From Molossus alvarezi (taxonomy: Eukaryota; Chordata; Mammalia; Chiroptera; Molossidae): 64,000 nt of DNA. A program made the translations under genes and the position numbers. The notes beneath the pieces are model-generated. The model saw only the letters and a program-made list of their open reading frames with translations, did not search any database and was not told where the DNA came from. Below, one piece after another: positions 12,600 to 23,600 of the stretch. Every line of letters starts with the position of its first letter. Positions within the stretch are counted from its first letter, which is position 1. The stretch lies in contig CM073898.1 in the NCBI GenBank assembly GCA_037176705.1, forward strand, positions 36,831,488-36,895,487. Reading direction: 5' to 3'.

Positions 12600-13020
12600 T
12601 GGATTCCCCTCCAGTTTCATTGCTTTTTCTGAGCTTTTTAACCCAAGTGGCCTGTGCTGTTGCCATGGGAACAAATCTCAGCCAAAGAAATCAATAAGTT
12701 AAAAATAAGAGTGAGAACAGTGATAATAAACTCGATTTGCTCTAGAGTCTGACCTCTCCAAAACATGACTCAGTATTGGTGGGGGCAAGTGAGAGAAGCA
12801 ATGAAGACTTCTCCCTGGAGAGGAGTCCGCTTGGCCCAGCTCCTTCCAGTGTGCCGGGCTAGACAATCCACCGTTACTGCCAACCTAATAAACAAAGTCT
12901 TGGAGCATTTCCTGCTCAGGGTCCAACTGGCTGTAAGTACAGGCAGTAGAGTGGGATTATGCAATGGTTTCTGCAGTGAATGAGGAAGATTTCATTAGAA
13001 AGAGCTGTGAGGGGAAGCAA
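12600..13020. promoter_or_regulatory. Candidate regulatory element with RFX X-box and AP-1 site
   Basis: Repeat-free segment. GTTGCCATGGGAAC at 12659-12672 differs from the palindromic RFX X-box (GTTGCCATGGCAAC) at one base. TGACTCA at 12766-12772 is a full AP-1 site. A CpG-containing, GC-richer block follows (12815-12880). No open frame of convincing coding quality is present. Function is inferred from motifs only. Confidence 0.35.
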
Positions 13021-13431
13021 TGATCCAAATCTGGTAGTCTTTCACACACACGGACATGTATAATCTTAAGGACCTTATAATTCTGCCAAATAAATATTAA
13101 AACCATGGCTCCGAATATACTACTGCAGCATTATTCATTTGGCTTGAGGTTTTGTCAATTTAAGTTCAGATACATCATTTAGGGGTAACATTAAATTTAA
13201 ATCAGTTCTTTAAACCTTATTGTAAGATAGTTCCTCAGACCCTTTCCTGTGATTTTGAAGGGAATAAATGGGGTAATTCACAGGGCACTAGGCTAGTGAA
13301 GTTGAAAGGTATAAAGTAAAGGCAGGTTGTAGGTGTAGACTGTCTTCATGCACGTAGTAATTTTGAATAGATGCCTCTTCGTCTTCTCCTAGTCCTGGCC
13401 CTCCTGATGCATTCTTGAAAAAGCAATCACA

Positions 13432-13706
13432 GCCCTGGCCAGTTTGGTTCAGCAGTTAGAGCATCGGGCCTTGGACTGAAGGGTCGTGGGTTCGATTCCA
13501 GTCAAGGGCATGTATCTGGGTTGCAGGTTTGATCGTGGGCCCAGACGGGGTTGTGAAGGAGGCAACCGATTGATGTGTCTCTCTCACATAGATTTTTCTC
13601 TCTCTCCTTCTCTCTCCTTCTCTCCCCTTCTCCCTTCCATTCTTTCTGAAAAGCAATGGAAAAATATCCTCGGGTGAGGATTAAAAAAAATAAAAATAAG
13701 TACAAG
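13432..13706 (+). mobile_element. VES SINE
   Basis: tRNA-like head at 13432-13510, body with an (TCTC)n-rich tract at 13580-13640, terminal hairpin ATCCTC-GGGT-GAGGAT at about 13666-13681, then an A-rich tail. It is flanked by the duplication aaaaagcaatcaca at 13418-13431 and after the tail at 13708-13721. Confidence 0.94.
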
Positions 13707-13831
13707 TAAAAAGCAATCACAAAGAATTTTTTGCAGCAGACGCTTTGTTGTAGCACTACCTTGAAATGTTAACTTACTTTATTTCCAGGAGAAAAAGTAT
13801 AGTTCCTTTAAAATAAAATAAAATAAAAATC

Positions 13832-14100
13832 GCCCTGGCCGGTTTGGCTCAGCAGTTAGAGCGTCCACCTGCGGTCCAGAGAGAACCGGGTTCGGTTCCC
13901 GCTAAGGGCATGTACTTCGGTTGCAGTTTGTCCCCGGCCCTGGTTGGTCGTGCGGGTGGCAGCCACTCGATGTGTCCCTTTCGCATCGATGTTTCTCTCT
14001 CTCTCTCTTCCTCTCTTTCCCTCCCAATCTATCTGTACAAAAAAAAAAATGGAAAAATGTCCTCGGGTGAGGATAAAAAAAAAATATATATATATATAAT
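13832..14100 (+). mobile_element. VES SINE
   Basis: Well-preserved copy with CpGs in the head and the terminal hairpin near 14060, followed by an A/(TA)n tail. The flanking duplication ataaaaatc is seen at 13823-13831 and 14101-14109. It lies only about 125 bp from the preceding SINE. Confidence 0.93.
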
Positions 14101-14223
14101 ATAAAAATCTAAACAGTCCTTATTGAGGACTCTAGTGCCTCTGAATTTGAAACATCCAGAGAAAGAAGTGGTCTGGAGAGAAATCAAATTTCAGCAGTTT
14201 TATTTGCAGTTTATTGATTAACC

Positions 14224-14238
14224 GGGGGGGGGGGGGGG
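14224..14238. repeat. Poly-G run of 15
   Basis: Uninterrupted G15. Such runs are prone to sequencing and assembly length error and can form quadruplexes. Confidence 0.9.
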
Positions 14239-14884
14239 ATGTATACAGAAGTAAAACGGGACCTCATCTCTGAAAATGAACACCTAAGACGGCCCAGAGG
14301 TTGAGCCCACGTGGCTAAGGCAGACCAGCAGCCGTGCGCCGCGAGCCCGCTCCGCAGTCCCCGCATTTCTCTCTGCGCATCACACAATGAAAAACTGAAC
14401 ATCTTGTCTCAGCCCAATGACCGCAAGATATTCCCAAAGGCTTCTGCATTAACATCAACGTATTGATGACTGAAAAACAGATCACTAAGCTAAAGCAAAT
14501 TAGATGACTCAGACGAAAAGTGAGAATTTAATAGATCCTGAGCCTGACTTTTATTAACACTGAAATAATTCACTTCTCGGGGAAAATCCTCAGCAGCCTA
14601 CTACATCAGGATTAAGGAGAACCACCTGATTGTTTTGCTTACCTTCAGTTCAGATGCCATTATGTTCACTACAGCTTTGATTCCCTTCCTCCGCCCTGTC
14701 TTCAGGCAGGAAGAAAAGCAACAAAACAAAACAAAACGGAAAACCTAAAATTAACCAGGCAACTAAGATTTCCTTGCCATATGGATTGCTGAACTTATTA
14801 TGCACTCAGAAGATTATGATGTTTATATCCTGTACAAGTGATACTTCGTTAAGGCCTGGCTAGTTCCTGTCATACTAGCCGTAT

Positions 14885-15045
14885 CTGTGTGCATTGGAAA
14901 AATCACTCACTTGAGCCTCTGAGCTTCAGAAGTTTTACCTGAAAAATGATGTAACGTCTAGATGTCCTTGAATCCTACACTCATTTAAGGAAATCATTTG
15001 GCAGGTAAGAATACACAGGTTCAGTGATGTCAAGTGACTTATCCA
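14885..15045 (-). repeat. Probable MIR relic, interrupted by a VES
   Basis: The words 'cacaggttcagtgatgtcaagtgacttatccaaaattgcacagct' followed, beyond the SINE at 15059-15279, by 'ggtcagaggaaac' match the antisense MIR consensus order. It is old and diverged. Confidence 0.45.
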
Positions 15046-15058
15046 AAATTGCACAGCT

Positions 15059-15279
15059 TGCCCGGCTGGTGTGGCTCACTGGTTGAGCGTCGACCCATGC
15101 ACCAAGAGGTCGCCAGTTTGATTCTCGATCAGGGCACATGCCCAAGGTTGTGGGCCCGATCCCCAGTGGGGGCATGCAGGAGGTGGCCAGTCGATGTTCT
15201 CTCTCATCGATGTTTCTCTCTCTCTCTCCCTCTCCCTTCTTCTCTCTCTAAAAATCAATAAAGAAAAAAAAAAAAGACG
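15059..15279 (+). mobile_element. VES-type SINE, subfamily without terminal hairpin
   Basis: tRNA-like head 'cccggctggtgtggctcactgg…', then 'gggcacatgcccaaggttgtgggcccgatccccag', body, and the end 'aaaaatcaataaag' directly before an A-tail. It lacks the CCTC…GAGG hairpin found in most other copies here, and so represents a different VES subfamily. Flanking duplication aaattgcacagct at 15046-15058 and 15280-15292. Confidence 0.92.
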
Positions 15280-15843
15280 AAATTGCACAGCTGGTCAGAG
15301 GAAACATTAGGCACAATTTTCTTTTAACTACTTCTACAGCCTGTATTCATATAGGGAATAGGGAGCTGCTTAATGGAATTAGCTTTACTACAAAGCATAG
15401 ATTAGGATTTAGTCATGCAGAGATGGTTGGAGGAACAGTTCCCTCATATCTCATCAACTTAACATGATGGAAAGCAAATGAGCTTTGGAAATAGGAATTC
15501 TGTATTCAGGTTTTGATTTGCAATAAACCTTTCCAGGAAAGAAGACGGAAGAAAGAAAAATATATTTCATTTGCCTTCACAAACCAATAACGAATGCAGA
15601 GATAGAAAACTAATGAGTCAGGTATTGGATTAAGCACTTGAAGGTCCTGAAAAAGACATTGTTCAGATAACCAATGCCTAGAGTTTGGGCCTCAAAGTGA
15701 AGCATCATCAGTTTTCACTTGAGTCATGGAAAAGAAGGGGATGGTTGGTGGGTTGTGTTAATAGTCTAGTTTATGGCTACCCAAGCTTTGTCTGTGCACT
15801 GTGTGATTTTCACTGTCAGAATTTACTCTGAGCCAAACCTCTA

Positions 15844-15933
15844 ATTATTATGATTATTATTTTGTTGTTGTTAATCCTCACCTGAGGATCGTTTTACCAT
15901 TGATCTTTTTAGAGAGCCAAAAGGAGGGAAGCG

Positions 15934-15987
<54 letters not shown>

Positions 15988-16137
15988 TCAAAGTGAGGGA
16001 GCCACATCAATTGGTTGCCTCCCGCATGCACCCTGAATGGGGCGGGGGATCAAACCAGCAACCTAGGTGCAAGCCCTTGACCAGGAATCAAACCCAAGGG
16101 CGGATGCTCTAACCACTGAGCACAACACCGGCCAGGG
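15844..16137 (-). mobile_element. VES SINE
   Basis: Minus-strand copy. The tRNA-like head is at the right (about 16050-16137) and the terminal hairpin (TCCTC-AGGT-GAGGA) at about 15876-15890. An expanded (GA)n run at about 15940-15982 lies in the body. The duplication caaacctcta flanks it at 15834-15843 and 16138-16147. Confidence 0.9.
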
Positions 16138-16649
16138 CAAACCTCTATTTTTTTTATGTTCACCAGTGTATTTTCTTAAATGTTTTATTTATGTTGCTTC
16201 GGTTTCCTTTTTTTTTTTTTCAGAACAGATAAACATTAACTTGCACTAACCCTAAAGAAGATAGTATGGGGAATTCATTTCCAGGAATCACCTACTGCAT
16301 TCCTCTAACATTGTCTTATTTTTCCTCTTTGGTTTCTCTGATTCTGAAAATATAAAGAAAAAAGAAGATACAATAAACTGCCAAATGTGAACACTTCTTT
16401 TATTTGTTTTTCAGAAAAAGGATTTCTAGGAGAGAAAGAGGTTTACCAATTTGAAATAGAATTCTTGTTCTACAAAGAGTGCAGTGAAATACTGCTTAAA
16501 CATACCACATTTTCCCTTCAAAGACAGAAAAGGGGACTGATGGCCAGTGAGAAAGAAAAGAAATTTTCTTTTTAAGTTAGTCAGTTTGGGTAGAAAAGGG
16601 AGATTCCATAGTAACAGGTTAAAAGAAGACATAAATCTTATTTTAAAAC

Positions 16650-17673
16650 TATTAATGTTCCAGTTCTGGCTAAGATAGAGAAAGCACATGCCTCCCTCCC
16701 TGTCTCTCCCATGGTATACAGCTCTCTGAGGACTCTGAAAGCCAAATTAGGAAGGAAAACTGGGAAGGAATTTAGAACTCCAAGTACAAATGATCTGGCA
16801 GTGAGTTTGTATATCCTGTTTCTTCTGTGTTTTCCAGCCTACATTCAAAGGCTGGAACTCTGTCTGCAGAGTGCGGACAGTAAGGTAACTCCCTCTCTTT
16901 CTGGTCTGAGCAATGGGAGGAGGAGCCACAGAGCAGAGAAAATTGCATTTCTTCCCCTTTTCTCTTCAGCTGCTATCACAGGAAATAGACAGGAGAGTGG
17001 AAACACTAAATCTTCAGTGTTCCACCCAAAGAATCAAGAAGGCAGAGTTGGACTTAGTGCTGGAGAGAGTTCAGAGAAGGGTAGAGAAGAGGCAGCGGGA
17101 GAAGAGGCTCCGGTAAAATCGTGTGTGAGCTCTTGGGCTTACCCTGAGCTGCATGTCATGGATCTGACCTAAAATCACGCTGAAGCTCCTGACGAAGGAC
17201 CGTGGGACTGACCACTACTTAGGTCCAAGACTGGACCCTGAGTCATACATTTGCAGACAAATACAGACAGCACTGCAGAGGTTTGAGAACAACTAACGTT
17301 GACATCAGTGTTCACAGAATGTAGTTTGGAATTTCTGGCCAAAACCTAACCGGGACTAACTACTTACTGTAGAAATAACAACTATATTCTCTACAGGCTT
17401 TAAACAAGATCTGTGACTCATACATAATATTTAAAATATTCAAGATACAATAAAAACGTAATCAATGTAAAAAGAAAAAGAAAAACAGAAGTTTGACAAA
17501 CTCTCCAGGGAAAAGACAACTGACAGAAGCCAGCCCCAAACGGACCCAGATGTTGGACTTAAGAGATAAAGACTAAAGCATATCTCCTAATGATTCTATA
17601 AGAACTAAGGGCAAAAACTCCTGAAACAAATGGAAAGATAGAGAGTTTCTGCAGATATTTAAGAAATATTTTT
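16650..17673 (+). mobile_element. Ancient HAL1 element, 5' portion
   Basis: Old half-L1 (HAL1-like) sequence, left of a younger insertion. Words such as 'aatagacaggagagtggaaacactaaat', 'cttcagtgttcc' and the region at 17500-17670 ('agccccaaacggacccagatg', 'ctcctgaaacaaatggaaagatagagag') fit the 5'UTR and early ORF1 of this family. The right half resumes at 19945. A 153-codon open frame at 16711-17172 crosses this part but shows no recognisable domain. Confidence 0.6.
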
Positions 17674-18044
17674 AAAATAACCACTTTATTTTTTAAAATG
17701 TATCTTTATTATTAAATGTATTACAGATGTTTCTCATTTTTCCCCTATTGACCCCCTCCTCCCCACTCCCACCTCCCTCCTATCTTTCTTCACACTATTG
17801 TCTGCACCCATTGGCCATCCATACATACATGTAAGTTCTTTGGCTTATCTTCTCCAACCCCCTAACCCCCTTTCCCTTTGAGGTCTGTCAGTCTAACAAC
17901 TAATTTGTACTTCTTAATTACTTCACCCATTCCCCCAACCCTCCTTCCATCTGGCAACCAACAAAATGTTCTCTGTATCTACAAGAATGTTTCTGTTCTG
18001 CTTGTTCATTTTGTTTGTAGATTCAATTGTTGTTACATATGTAT

Positions 18045-19083
18045 TCATTGACATTTTGTTTGTTCATATTTTTTATCTTTTTCTTCAAGAAAATCCTTCA
18101 ACATTTCATATAATAATAGTCTGGTGATGACAAACTCCTTTAGCTTTTTCTTATTTGGGAAACTCTTTATATGGCCATCGATTCTAAATGACAGCTTTGC
18201 AGGATAGAGTAATCTTGGTTGTAGGTTCTTGAATTTCATCACTCTGAATATTTCTTGCCACTCCCTTCTGGCCTGCAAAGTTTCCTTTGAGAAATCAGCT
18301 GACAGTCTTATGGGAACTTCCTTGTAGGTCACTAACCGCTTTTCTCTTGCTGCTTTTAAGATTCTCTCTTTGTCTTGATCCTTTTGCATTTTGATGATGA
18401 TGTGTCTTGGTGTGGGCCTCTTGGGGTTCATTTTGTTTGGGACGCTCTCTGCTTCCTGGACTTGTATGTCTGTTTCCTTCACCAAGTTAGGCAAGTTTTC
18501 TGCCATTATTGTTTCAAATAGGTTTTCAATTTCTTGTTCTCTCTCTTCTCCTTCTGCACCCCATGATGCAAATGTTGGCCCACTTGAAGTTGTTCCAGAG
18601 GTTCCTTACGCTATCCTCATTTTTTTTTTTCATCCTTTTTTTTTCTTTTTGCTGTTCTGATTGGGTGTTTTTTGCTACCTTAGATTCCAAATCGATGGTT
18701 TGCTTCTTGGTTTTACCTACTCTACTATTGAATCTGTGTAAATTATTCTTTATTTCAGTTAGTGCCTCCTTCATTTCGGACTGGTCCTTTTTTATGCTCT
18801 TGAGGCCCTCACTAAGTTCACTGAGGTTCTCACTAAGTTCATTGAACATCCTTATAAGCAGTGTTTTGAACTCTGCAACTGTTAGGTTGCTCATCTCTAT
18901 TTTGCTTTGTTTTTTGCTGGGGTTCTGTTTTGTCCTTTTATTTGGAATTTGTTTCTTTGTCTCCTCTGTTTGGCTGCCTCCCTGTGTTTGTTTCTGTGTA
19001 TTACTTAACGAGAGGTAAGGGGCTAGTTGAGACCAGATGCTGCTTGTTTGAAAGAATTTAGGAAAACCTGAAGCAGGATCCAA
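18045..19083 (-). pseudogene. L1/HAL1 ORF1 (RNA-binding protein), frameshifted
   Basis: ORF1p is the nucleic-acid-binding chaperone that coats L1-type RNA. The N-terminal part (19083 down to 18526) has a basic stretch followed by a heptad-rich coiled coil (NELSENLSELSEGLKSIKK and onward), which trimerises the protein. The C-terminal part (18506 down to 18045) carries the RRM and C-terminal domain, with recognisable words RPTPRHIIIKM, KERILKAAREKR, IRLSADFSKETLQARREWQ and QPRLLYPAKLSF. A one-base frame change lies between them near 18507-18530. The rest is well preserved, so the copy is moderately young. The true start codon is uncertain, because the open frame runs upstream of the likely initiator. 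Confidence 0.88.
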
Positions 19084-19294
19084 GACAGGCCAATCCTATG
19101 GTAAAGCAACTGGCAACAGCTTGAGTGGGCCTGAAAGTTGGGTGGGGCGGGGCCTCAGGAAATCACCAGGGAGGGGCTACCAGTGTGAGCCAGGTTGCTG
19201 GACTCCCAGATATAGTGGCTGTCTGCCGCCCCAGGGAAGGGCTCACCAAAGGAACAAAGGCCTCTGATGATAGCACATCTGTCCAGGTCCTGGA

Positions 19295-19432
19295 CAGTGG
19301 TTCTCAACCTGTGGGTCAGCTAAGACATAACAGTAGCAAGATTACAGTTATGAAGCAGCAACAAAAATAATTTTATGGTTGGGGGTCACCACAACATGAG
19401 GAACTGTGTTAAAGGAAAGTTGAGAACCACTG
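19295..19432 (-). mobile_element. SPIN-like hAT MITE inside the HAL1-type 5'UTR
   Basis: 138-bp non-autonomous element with hAT inverted ends CAGTGGTTCTCAACC … GTTGAGAACCACTG. The interior 'acagttatgaagcagcaac', 'ataattttatggttgggggtcacc', 'acatgaggaactgt' is the reverse of the SPIN copy at 36559-36784. The 8-mer gtccaggt directly follows it (19433-19440) and an identical one stands at 19281-19288, as expected for an 8-bp hAT duplication. Six extra bases (cctgga) separate the left 8-mer from the element. Confidence 0.85.
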
Positions 19433-19944
19433 GTCCAGGTGAAAGCTGCCTCTCCAGCCCTCGCTCCAGTGCCAAACGACTCAGGTCTTCCCTGCATGTC
19501 TCTGGTGCCTTTCAAGCTGCCTCCCCCATGCTGCAGCCTGGAGGGTGCAAGTCCGAGTAAGTCCGTGCGCGGGCCCTTTAAGAAGAGCTGCCTGGGGCTC
19601 CAGCCACCTCAGCCTCCCTCAGCCTCAGTTCCTGGTGGTTTTTCCAGCCAGAAGTTATGGGGATTCTCTTCCTGGCACTGGAACCCTGAGCGGGGCACCT
19701 GGTGTGGTATCATTCTAATTTTTTTCTGCCACACGTGGGTATGGGACTAACTCATAGCACCTCCACCCCTCCTACCAGTCTCCATGTGGCTGCTTCTTTA
19801 ACTTAGCAGTTGTAGGACTTCCATTCAGCTTAATTTCAGGCGGTTTTGATTGATAGTTGTGTTGTAGTTCAGTTGTAACTTTGATGTGGTAGTGGGAGGA
19901 GGAGATACCACGTTTACCTACACCGACATCTTGACTAGAAGTCA

Positions 19945-21190
19945 AAAATAACCACTTTAGAACTGGGAGTTTTATAACTAAACATCATAAAGAACAAAAT
20001 AAAAATATTCATGGTATGAACTCAATGGTAAAACTGAAGAATCAGTACACTTGAAGATAGATCGATAAAAAGTGACCTAATCTGAACAAGAGAGATTTTA
20101 AAAAAAGAAAACACCACCTCAGGTCCTCAAGAACCCATGAGACAATATAACAAAATCTAAATTTAGAGTCATACAGGTCCCAGAAGTCCAGGAGAAAGGG
20201 TTTGGTGAAAAAAAAAAAAAAATGAAGAAGGCAGAAATAATCCCAAATTGGTAAAAGGCATAAATTTAGAGATTCAAGAGGCTCAGCAAACCCCTAAATA
20301 TACTAAAATCAAAACCAAAGAAAAATTTCAAAACAGGCAAAAATGATAATAAATATAGAGGAGAAAGTAATTTGAACAATTATTAATTTCTTAGCGGGAA
20401 CTATAGAGACCAGAGAGTGATAGAACATTTTTAAAGTGCTAAAATAAAAGTATGATCAACATAAAATAATACATGCAGTATAAACATTCTTTAGGATTGA
20501 AGACAAAAATAAAGGCAGAAAAAGTAAGGAAAGTTTTTCCCAGCATTCTTAATATAAAAGAAATGCTGAAACCAGTTCTCCAGGCAAAAGTAAATGATAC
20601 CAGAAGGAAATCTGAAACGTTTGGAATAAAGAAAAAGCAACAGCAATGCTAGATATATGGGTAGATATAATACCCCCTCCCTTAAATGCTTTAAAATATA
20701 CATGACAGCAGAAAACAAAAATTGTGAGTGGGTTGTCCAATGTACATGGATGTAATGCATGGCTACTGAAACTTACAAGGAGGAAGAGTCTTTTAAAGAG
20801 ACTTATATGGTTTTTAAGTATCTATGTTCCACTTGAAGTGGTAAAATATTAATTCTAAGTAGACCCTAAAAAGTTTAAGTATACATATTGTAATACCAAG
20901 AGTGATTAGCCCCAAAATAAAATTACAGAAAAATATAGTCTGAAACCCCAACAAATAAACAATGCACTAAAAATATGTTACTTGTATGTCACATTACTGT
21001 AATTTAAAAGTAAATATAAGTGCACATATGCACAGATAGTTTCTGCACCAAGAGAATTTTAGGTTCTGTATCTTGAATGTAGTGATTATTATGTGGGTTA
21101 TAATTCAAAACTCATTGAACTGTACTCTTAAATGGATGCATTTTTATATGGTAATTATACCACAATAAAGTGGATTTTACAAATAAAAGC
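19945..21190 (+). mobile_element. Ancient HAL1 element, 3' portion
   Basis: Resumes the element interrupted at 17673. Words from the ORF1 3' part and 3'UTR are recognisable: 'ttagagattcaagaggctcagcaaac', 'gaccagagagtgatagaac' then 'tttttaaagtgctaaaa', 'ccagttctccaggcaaaag', 'aatgataccagaaggaaatc', and an L1-type 3' end 'caaaactcattgaactgtactctt … accacaataaagtggatttt'. ORF1-like sequence passes to the 3' end with no ORF2, as in HAL1. Heavily mutated. Confidence 0.65.
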
Positions 21191-21194
21191 AAAA

Positions 21195-23600
21195 GAACAC
21201 ACACCAAGAAAAAGATAGTTGTAGTGCTCAATAGGGCCTTATTAATTTCAAATTCATGAAAAAAAAATACCTAAAATTATTCTCATTTGTGAATTGTCCA
21301 CATTTTAAGCATAATTTCTGCTATAAATGTTATAGATTTTAGAAAATAAACAGATTATAAATTGTTTTGTACCCCTGATAGAAGCTCCAAAAGTGTTCTT
21401 TATCTTTCTTGAATATGACTCTTTCCAGTAAAGAAAACCTCGTAAATTCAAAAGTATTTGAATGCCTACAAGTTGCAAAACAATGCTTTGAGTGATGTAC
21501 CAAGTATTAAAATTGGTGTTTATCTTAAGTCTGCAATTAAATTTAGATTCGTGCTATATACCCATTAGATATAAAAATTAAAATATTAAGTAACAGAAAT
21601 GGAGTGGTACGTGTAGTAACTCCATAGTGGTGCTGTTTAGGAAGAAAACAATCAGTGAGTTTAGAATGGAGGAGCAGAGAAGCTCCTTGGAGGTAGGGGT
21701 ACATGGGCACAGAGCCAAAGACTCTCTGTAGGGGTGTTTTCAAGCTTTGGGAAGAACCATGACTATGAGTGAGTGAAGAAAATTGCCCAGAATAAAAGAA
21801 AAGGAACCGTAGCATAATTTAAGTTTAGCAAAGGAAATCAAAATAATAACTTTCAATCCAACCAAACCATATTCCATGTGCTTAGAAATTGACACCTACA
21901 TACTATTAACTAAAGGTGATGGCAAAGAACAAAAATAACATCCAAGATTTTTTTATTGGATTTTATTCTCTTGCTTACTATAGCCCCTTAGGGACTGAAA
22001 GGAGAGCTTGGTTGTTGAGTATTTCCAGAGAAAAGTATTTTCTAATGTTACAATGCATAATGCAAGGGATGAAGATTATTTTCGCTTTCTTTTATTCCCA
22101 CCTGCTGCGGAACAATTCCACAATATTAGCACATGAATAGTTTAAAGTAAATGTACACACCTATTTTTAAAGTGATGCTGATACTTTCACCTGTTGTGAA
22201 AAAAAGAATGGTTATAAAAAAAAATTTCAGAGATCTGTAGCCCACAGACTTGTTTTTGTTTTTGTTTTAATTGATGAAGTCTCTTCATTCATTGGCTTAC
22301 TATAGAAAAAGTATTGCTTGTATGTAAAAAAAATAATAATAAAGTATCAGGGGAGGATCTCTCCTCCTTCTTTACCACTTAGTTTTTAAACATATTTTGA
22401 AGAAAAACAGAGTGGCCTATAGAGGCCAAAATACTATTTGTTTACTCTAATACTAAATTAAAGGCCATAGCTTAGTTGTGAGAACTAAATCAACTCCTGA
22501 CACTGAACCCCAAAATCAGGCAGGCTTATTCACCCAGGGTCTCTCATGCTCAAAGGGAACAGAAACTAGCTCTGGAAAAAACAAACAACTTGTTGTGTTC
22601 CTAGTGGGCAACTTCAGTTCTTACAGGAAAAAGTAGTAGCTCTGAACTGAGCAAATAGCAGATAAATCTATCCTTTTCTTCCCAGTTTTACTAACCAGGT
22701 ACATCACTTCACTGCCCCTGAGTTGCAGTGAGTCAAGGGATAGACAAATTCTGAGTTTCTTTTATAGGCAGGAAACATGAAGAGTAAGGATGCCTTCCCT
22801 TTTTCTTCAAAACCCAGTAAGCTTTTTAAAACACAGGAGTGTGGCTGTCCTCTTTGGGAGAAGGGATCAGTGGTCTAACAGGGTAACACTACCCTTACCT
22901 TCATTAGGCTGCCTCTTCATTAGTAGGCATTGCTCTTTGAGAATAATCCTGGGACTACTGGCAGTCACTTTGAATTTTGCTAAAATGATGGGAAGAATGT
23001 ATTATCAAAATTAGTTCCAAGGTCACCCTGTACTCAAGAGTAAAAATCCATTGACTATACAGTTTGCCACCCCAGGTCACAATGAATCACACTATGCACA
23101 TAGCATTCCAGAAATTCTGCAACATTAAACACATTCCAATAAAAAATATATACCCATAACATAAGGCCATCTCAATGTGAAGAAAAAACACTCTCCCATT
23201 ATCTGTGCCAAGAGAGAATAGTTAAATCCCCTTGCAAGTTAAAATCCCCAAATATTAAAGTTTCAATGCCTTACTATTTGGACTCAAAGTATTTTGCTCT
23301 TTTGAGTATTGAGTCCAAAACTCCCATTTTTACAGCTAAGTGCAAACCCCATCTTTTTCAGCAAAACCTTCACCTGTGGAATTGTGTGTGTGTGTTTTTA
23401 AGCATGCTTGGAAAAAGGGTGTAGTTCCTTTGGGTCACAGATTGCCATGTGAGCCTCCCTGATATACTTCAGTAGTAAACATGCCCATGGGCAGTGGGCA
23501 TGCGGACCGCTGAACAGTGAGTCCGCAATCACACCTGCAGAAGAGGAGCACACACAGGCCCTGGAGGCAACATGTCCCACAAAACCAAGCTCCCAGAGTC
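21195..23600. other. Single-copy region, nothing recognised
   Basis: AT-rich DNA with short A-runs. No transposon ends, tRNA-like genes or convincing exons were seen. Small open frames lack recognisable domains. Confidence 0.5.

Larger units (their letters stand above)
17689..19944 (-). mobile_element. ORF1-only (HAL1-type) retrotransposon with complete ends
   Basis: This 2.26-kb minus-strand element has, from right to left, an L1 5' end (…gtcaagatgtcggtg at about 19930-19944), a GC-rich 5'UTR, ORF1 (18045-19083, broken), about 355 bp of L1-like 3'UTR (17690-18044, ending '…gagaaacatctgtaatacatttaataataaag' on the reverse strand) and an A-tail. No endonuclease or reverse transcriptase sequence lies between ORF1 and the 3'UTR. 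A 15-bp duplication (aaaataaccacttta) flanks it at 17674-17688 and 19945-19959, showing one retrotransposition event with both ends present. A SPIN element sits in its 5'UTR. Movement must have used L1 proteins in trans. Confidence 0.88.

Noticed and set aside
13440..13510. Possible tRNA genes in the heads of the SINEs
   Set aside because: The A- and B-box-like segments belong to VES SINE heads. They lack a full cloverleaf and are followed by SINE body and tail.
16711..17172. 153-codon frame as a host gene
   Set aside because: It lies in the 5' part of an ancient HAL1 and shows no recognised domain. Another frame overlaps it.
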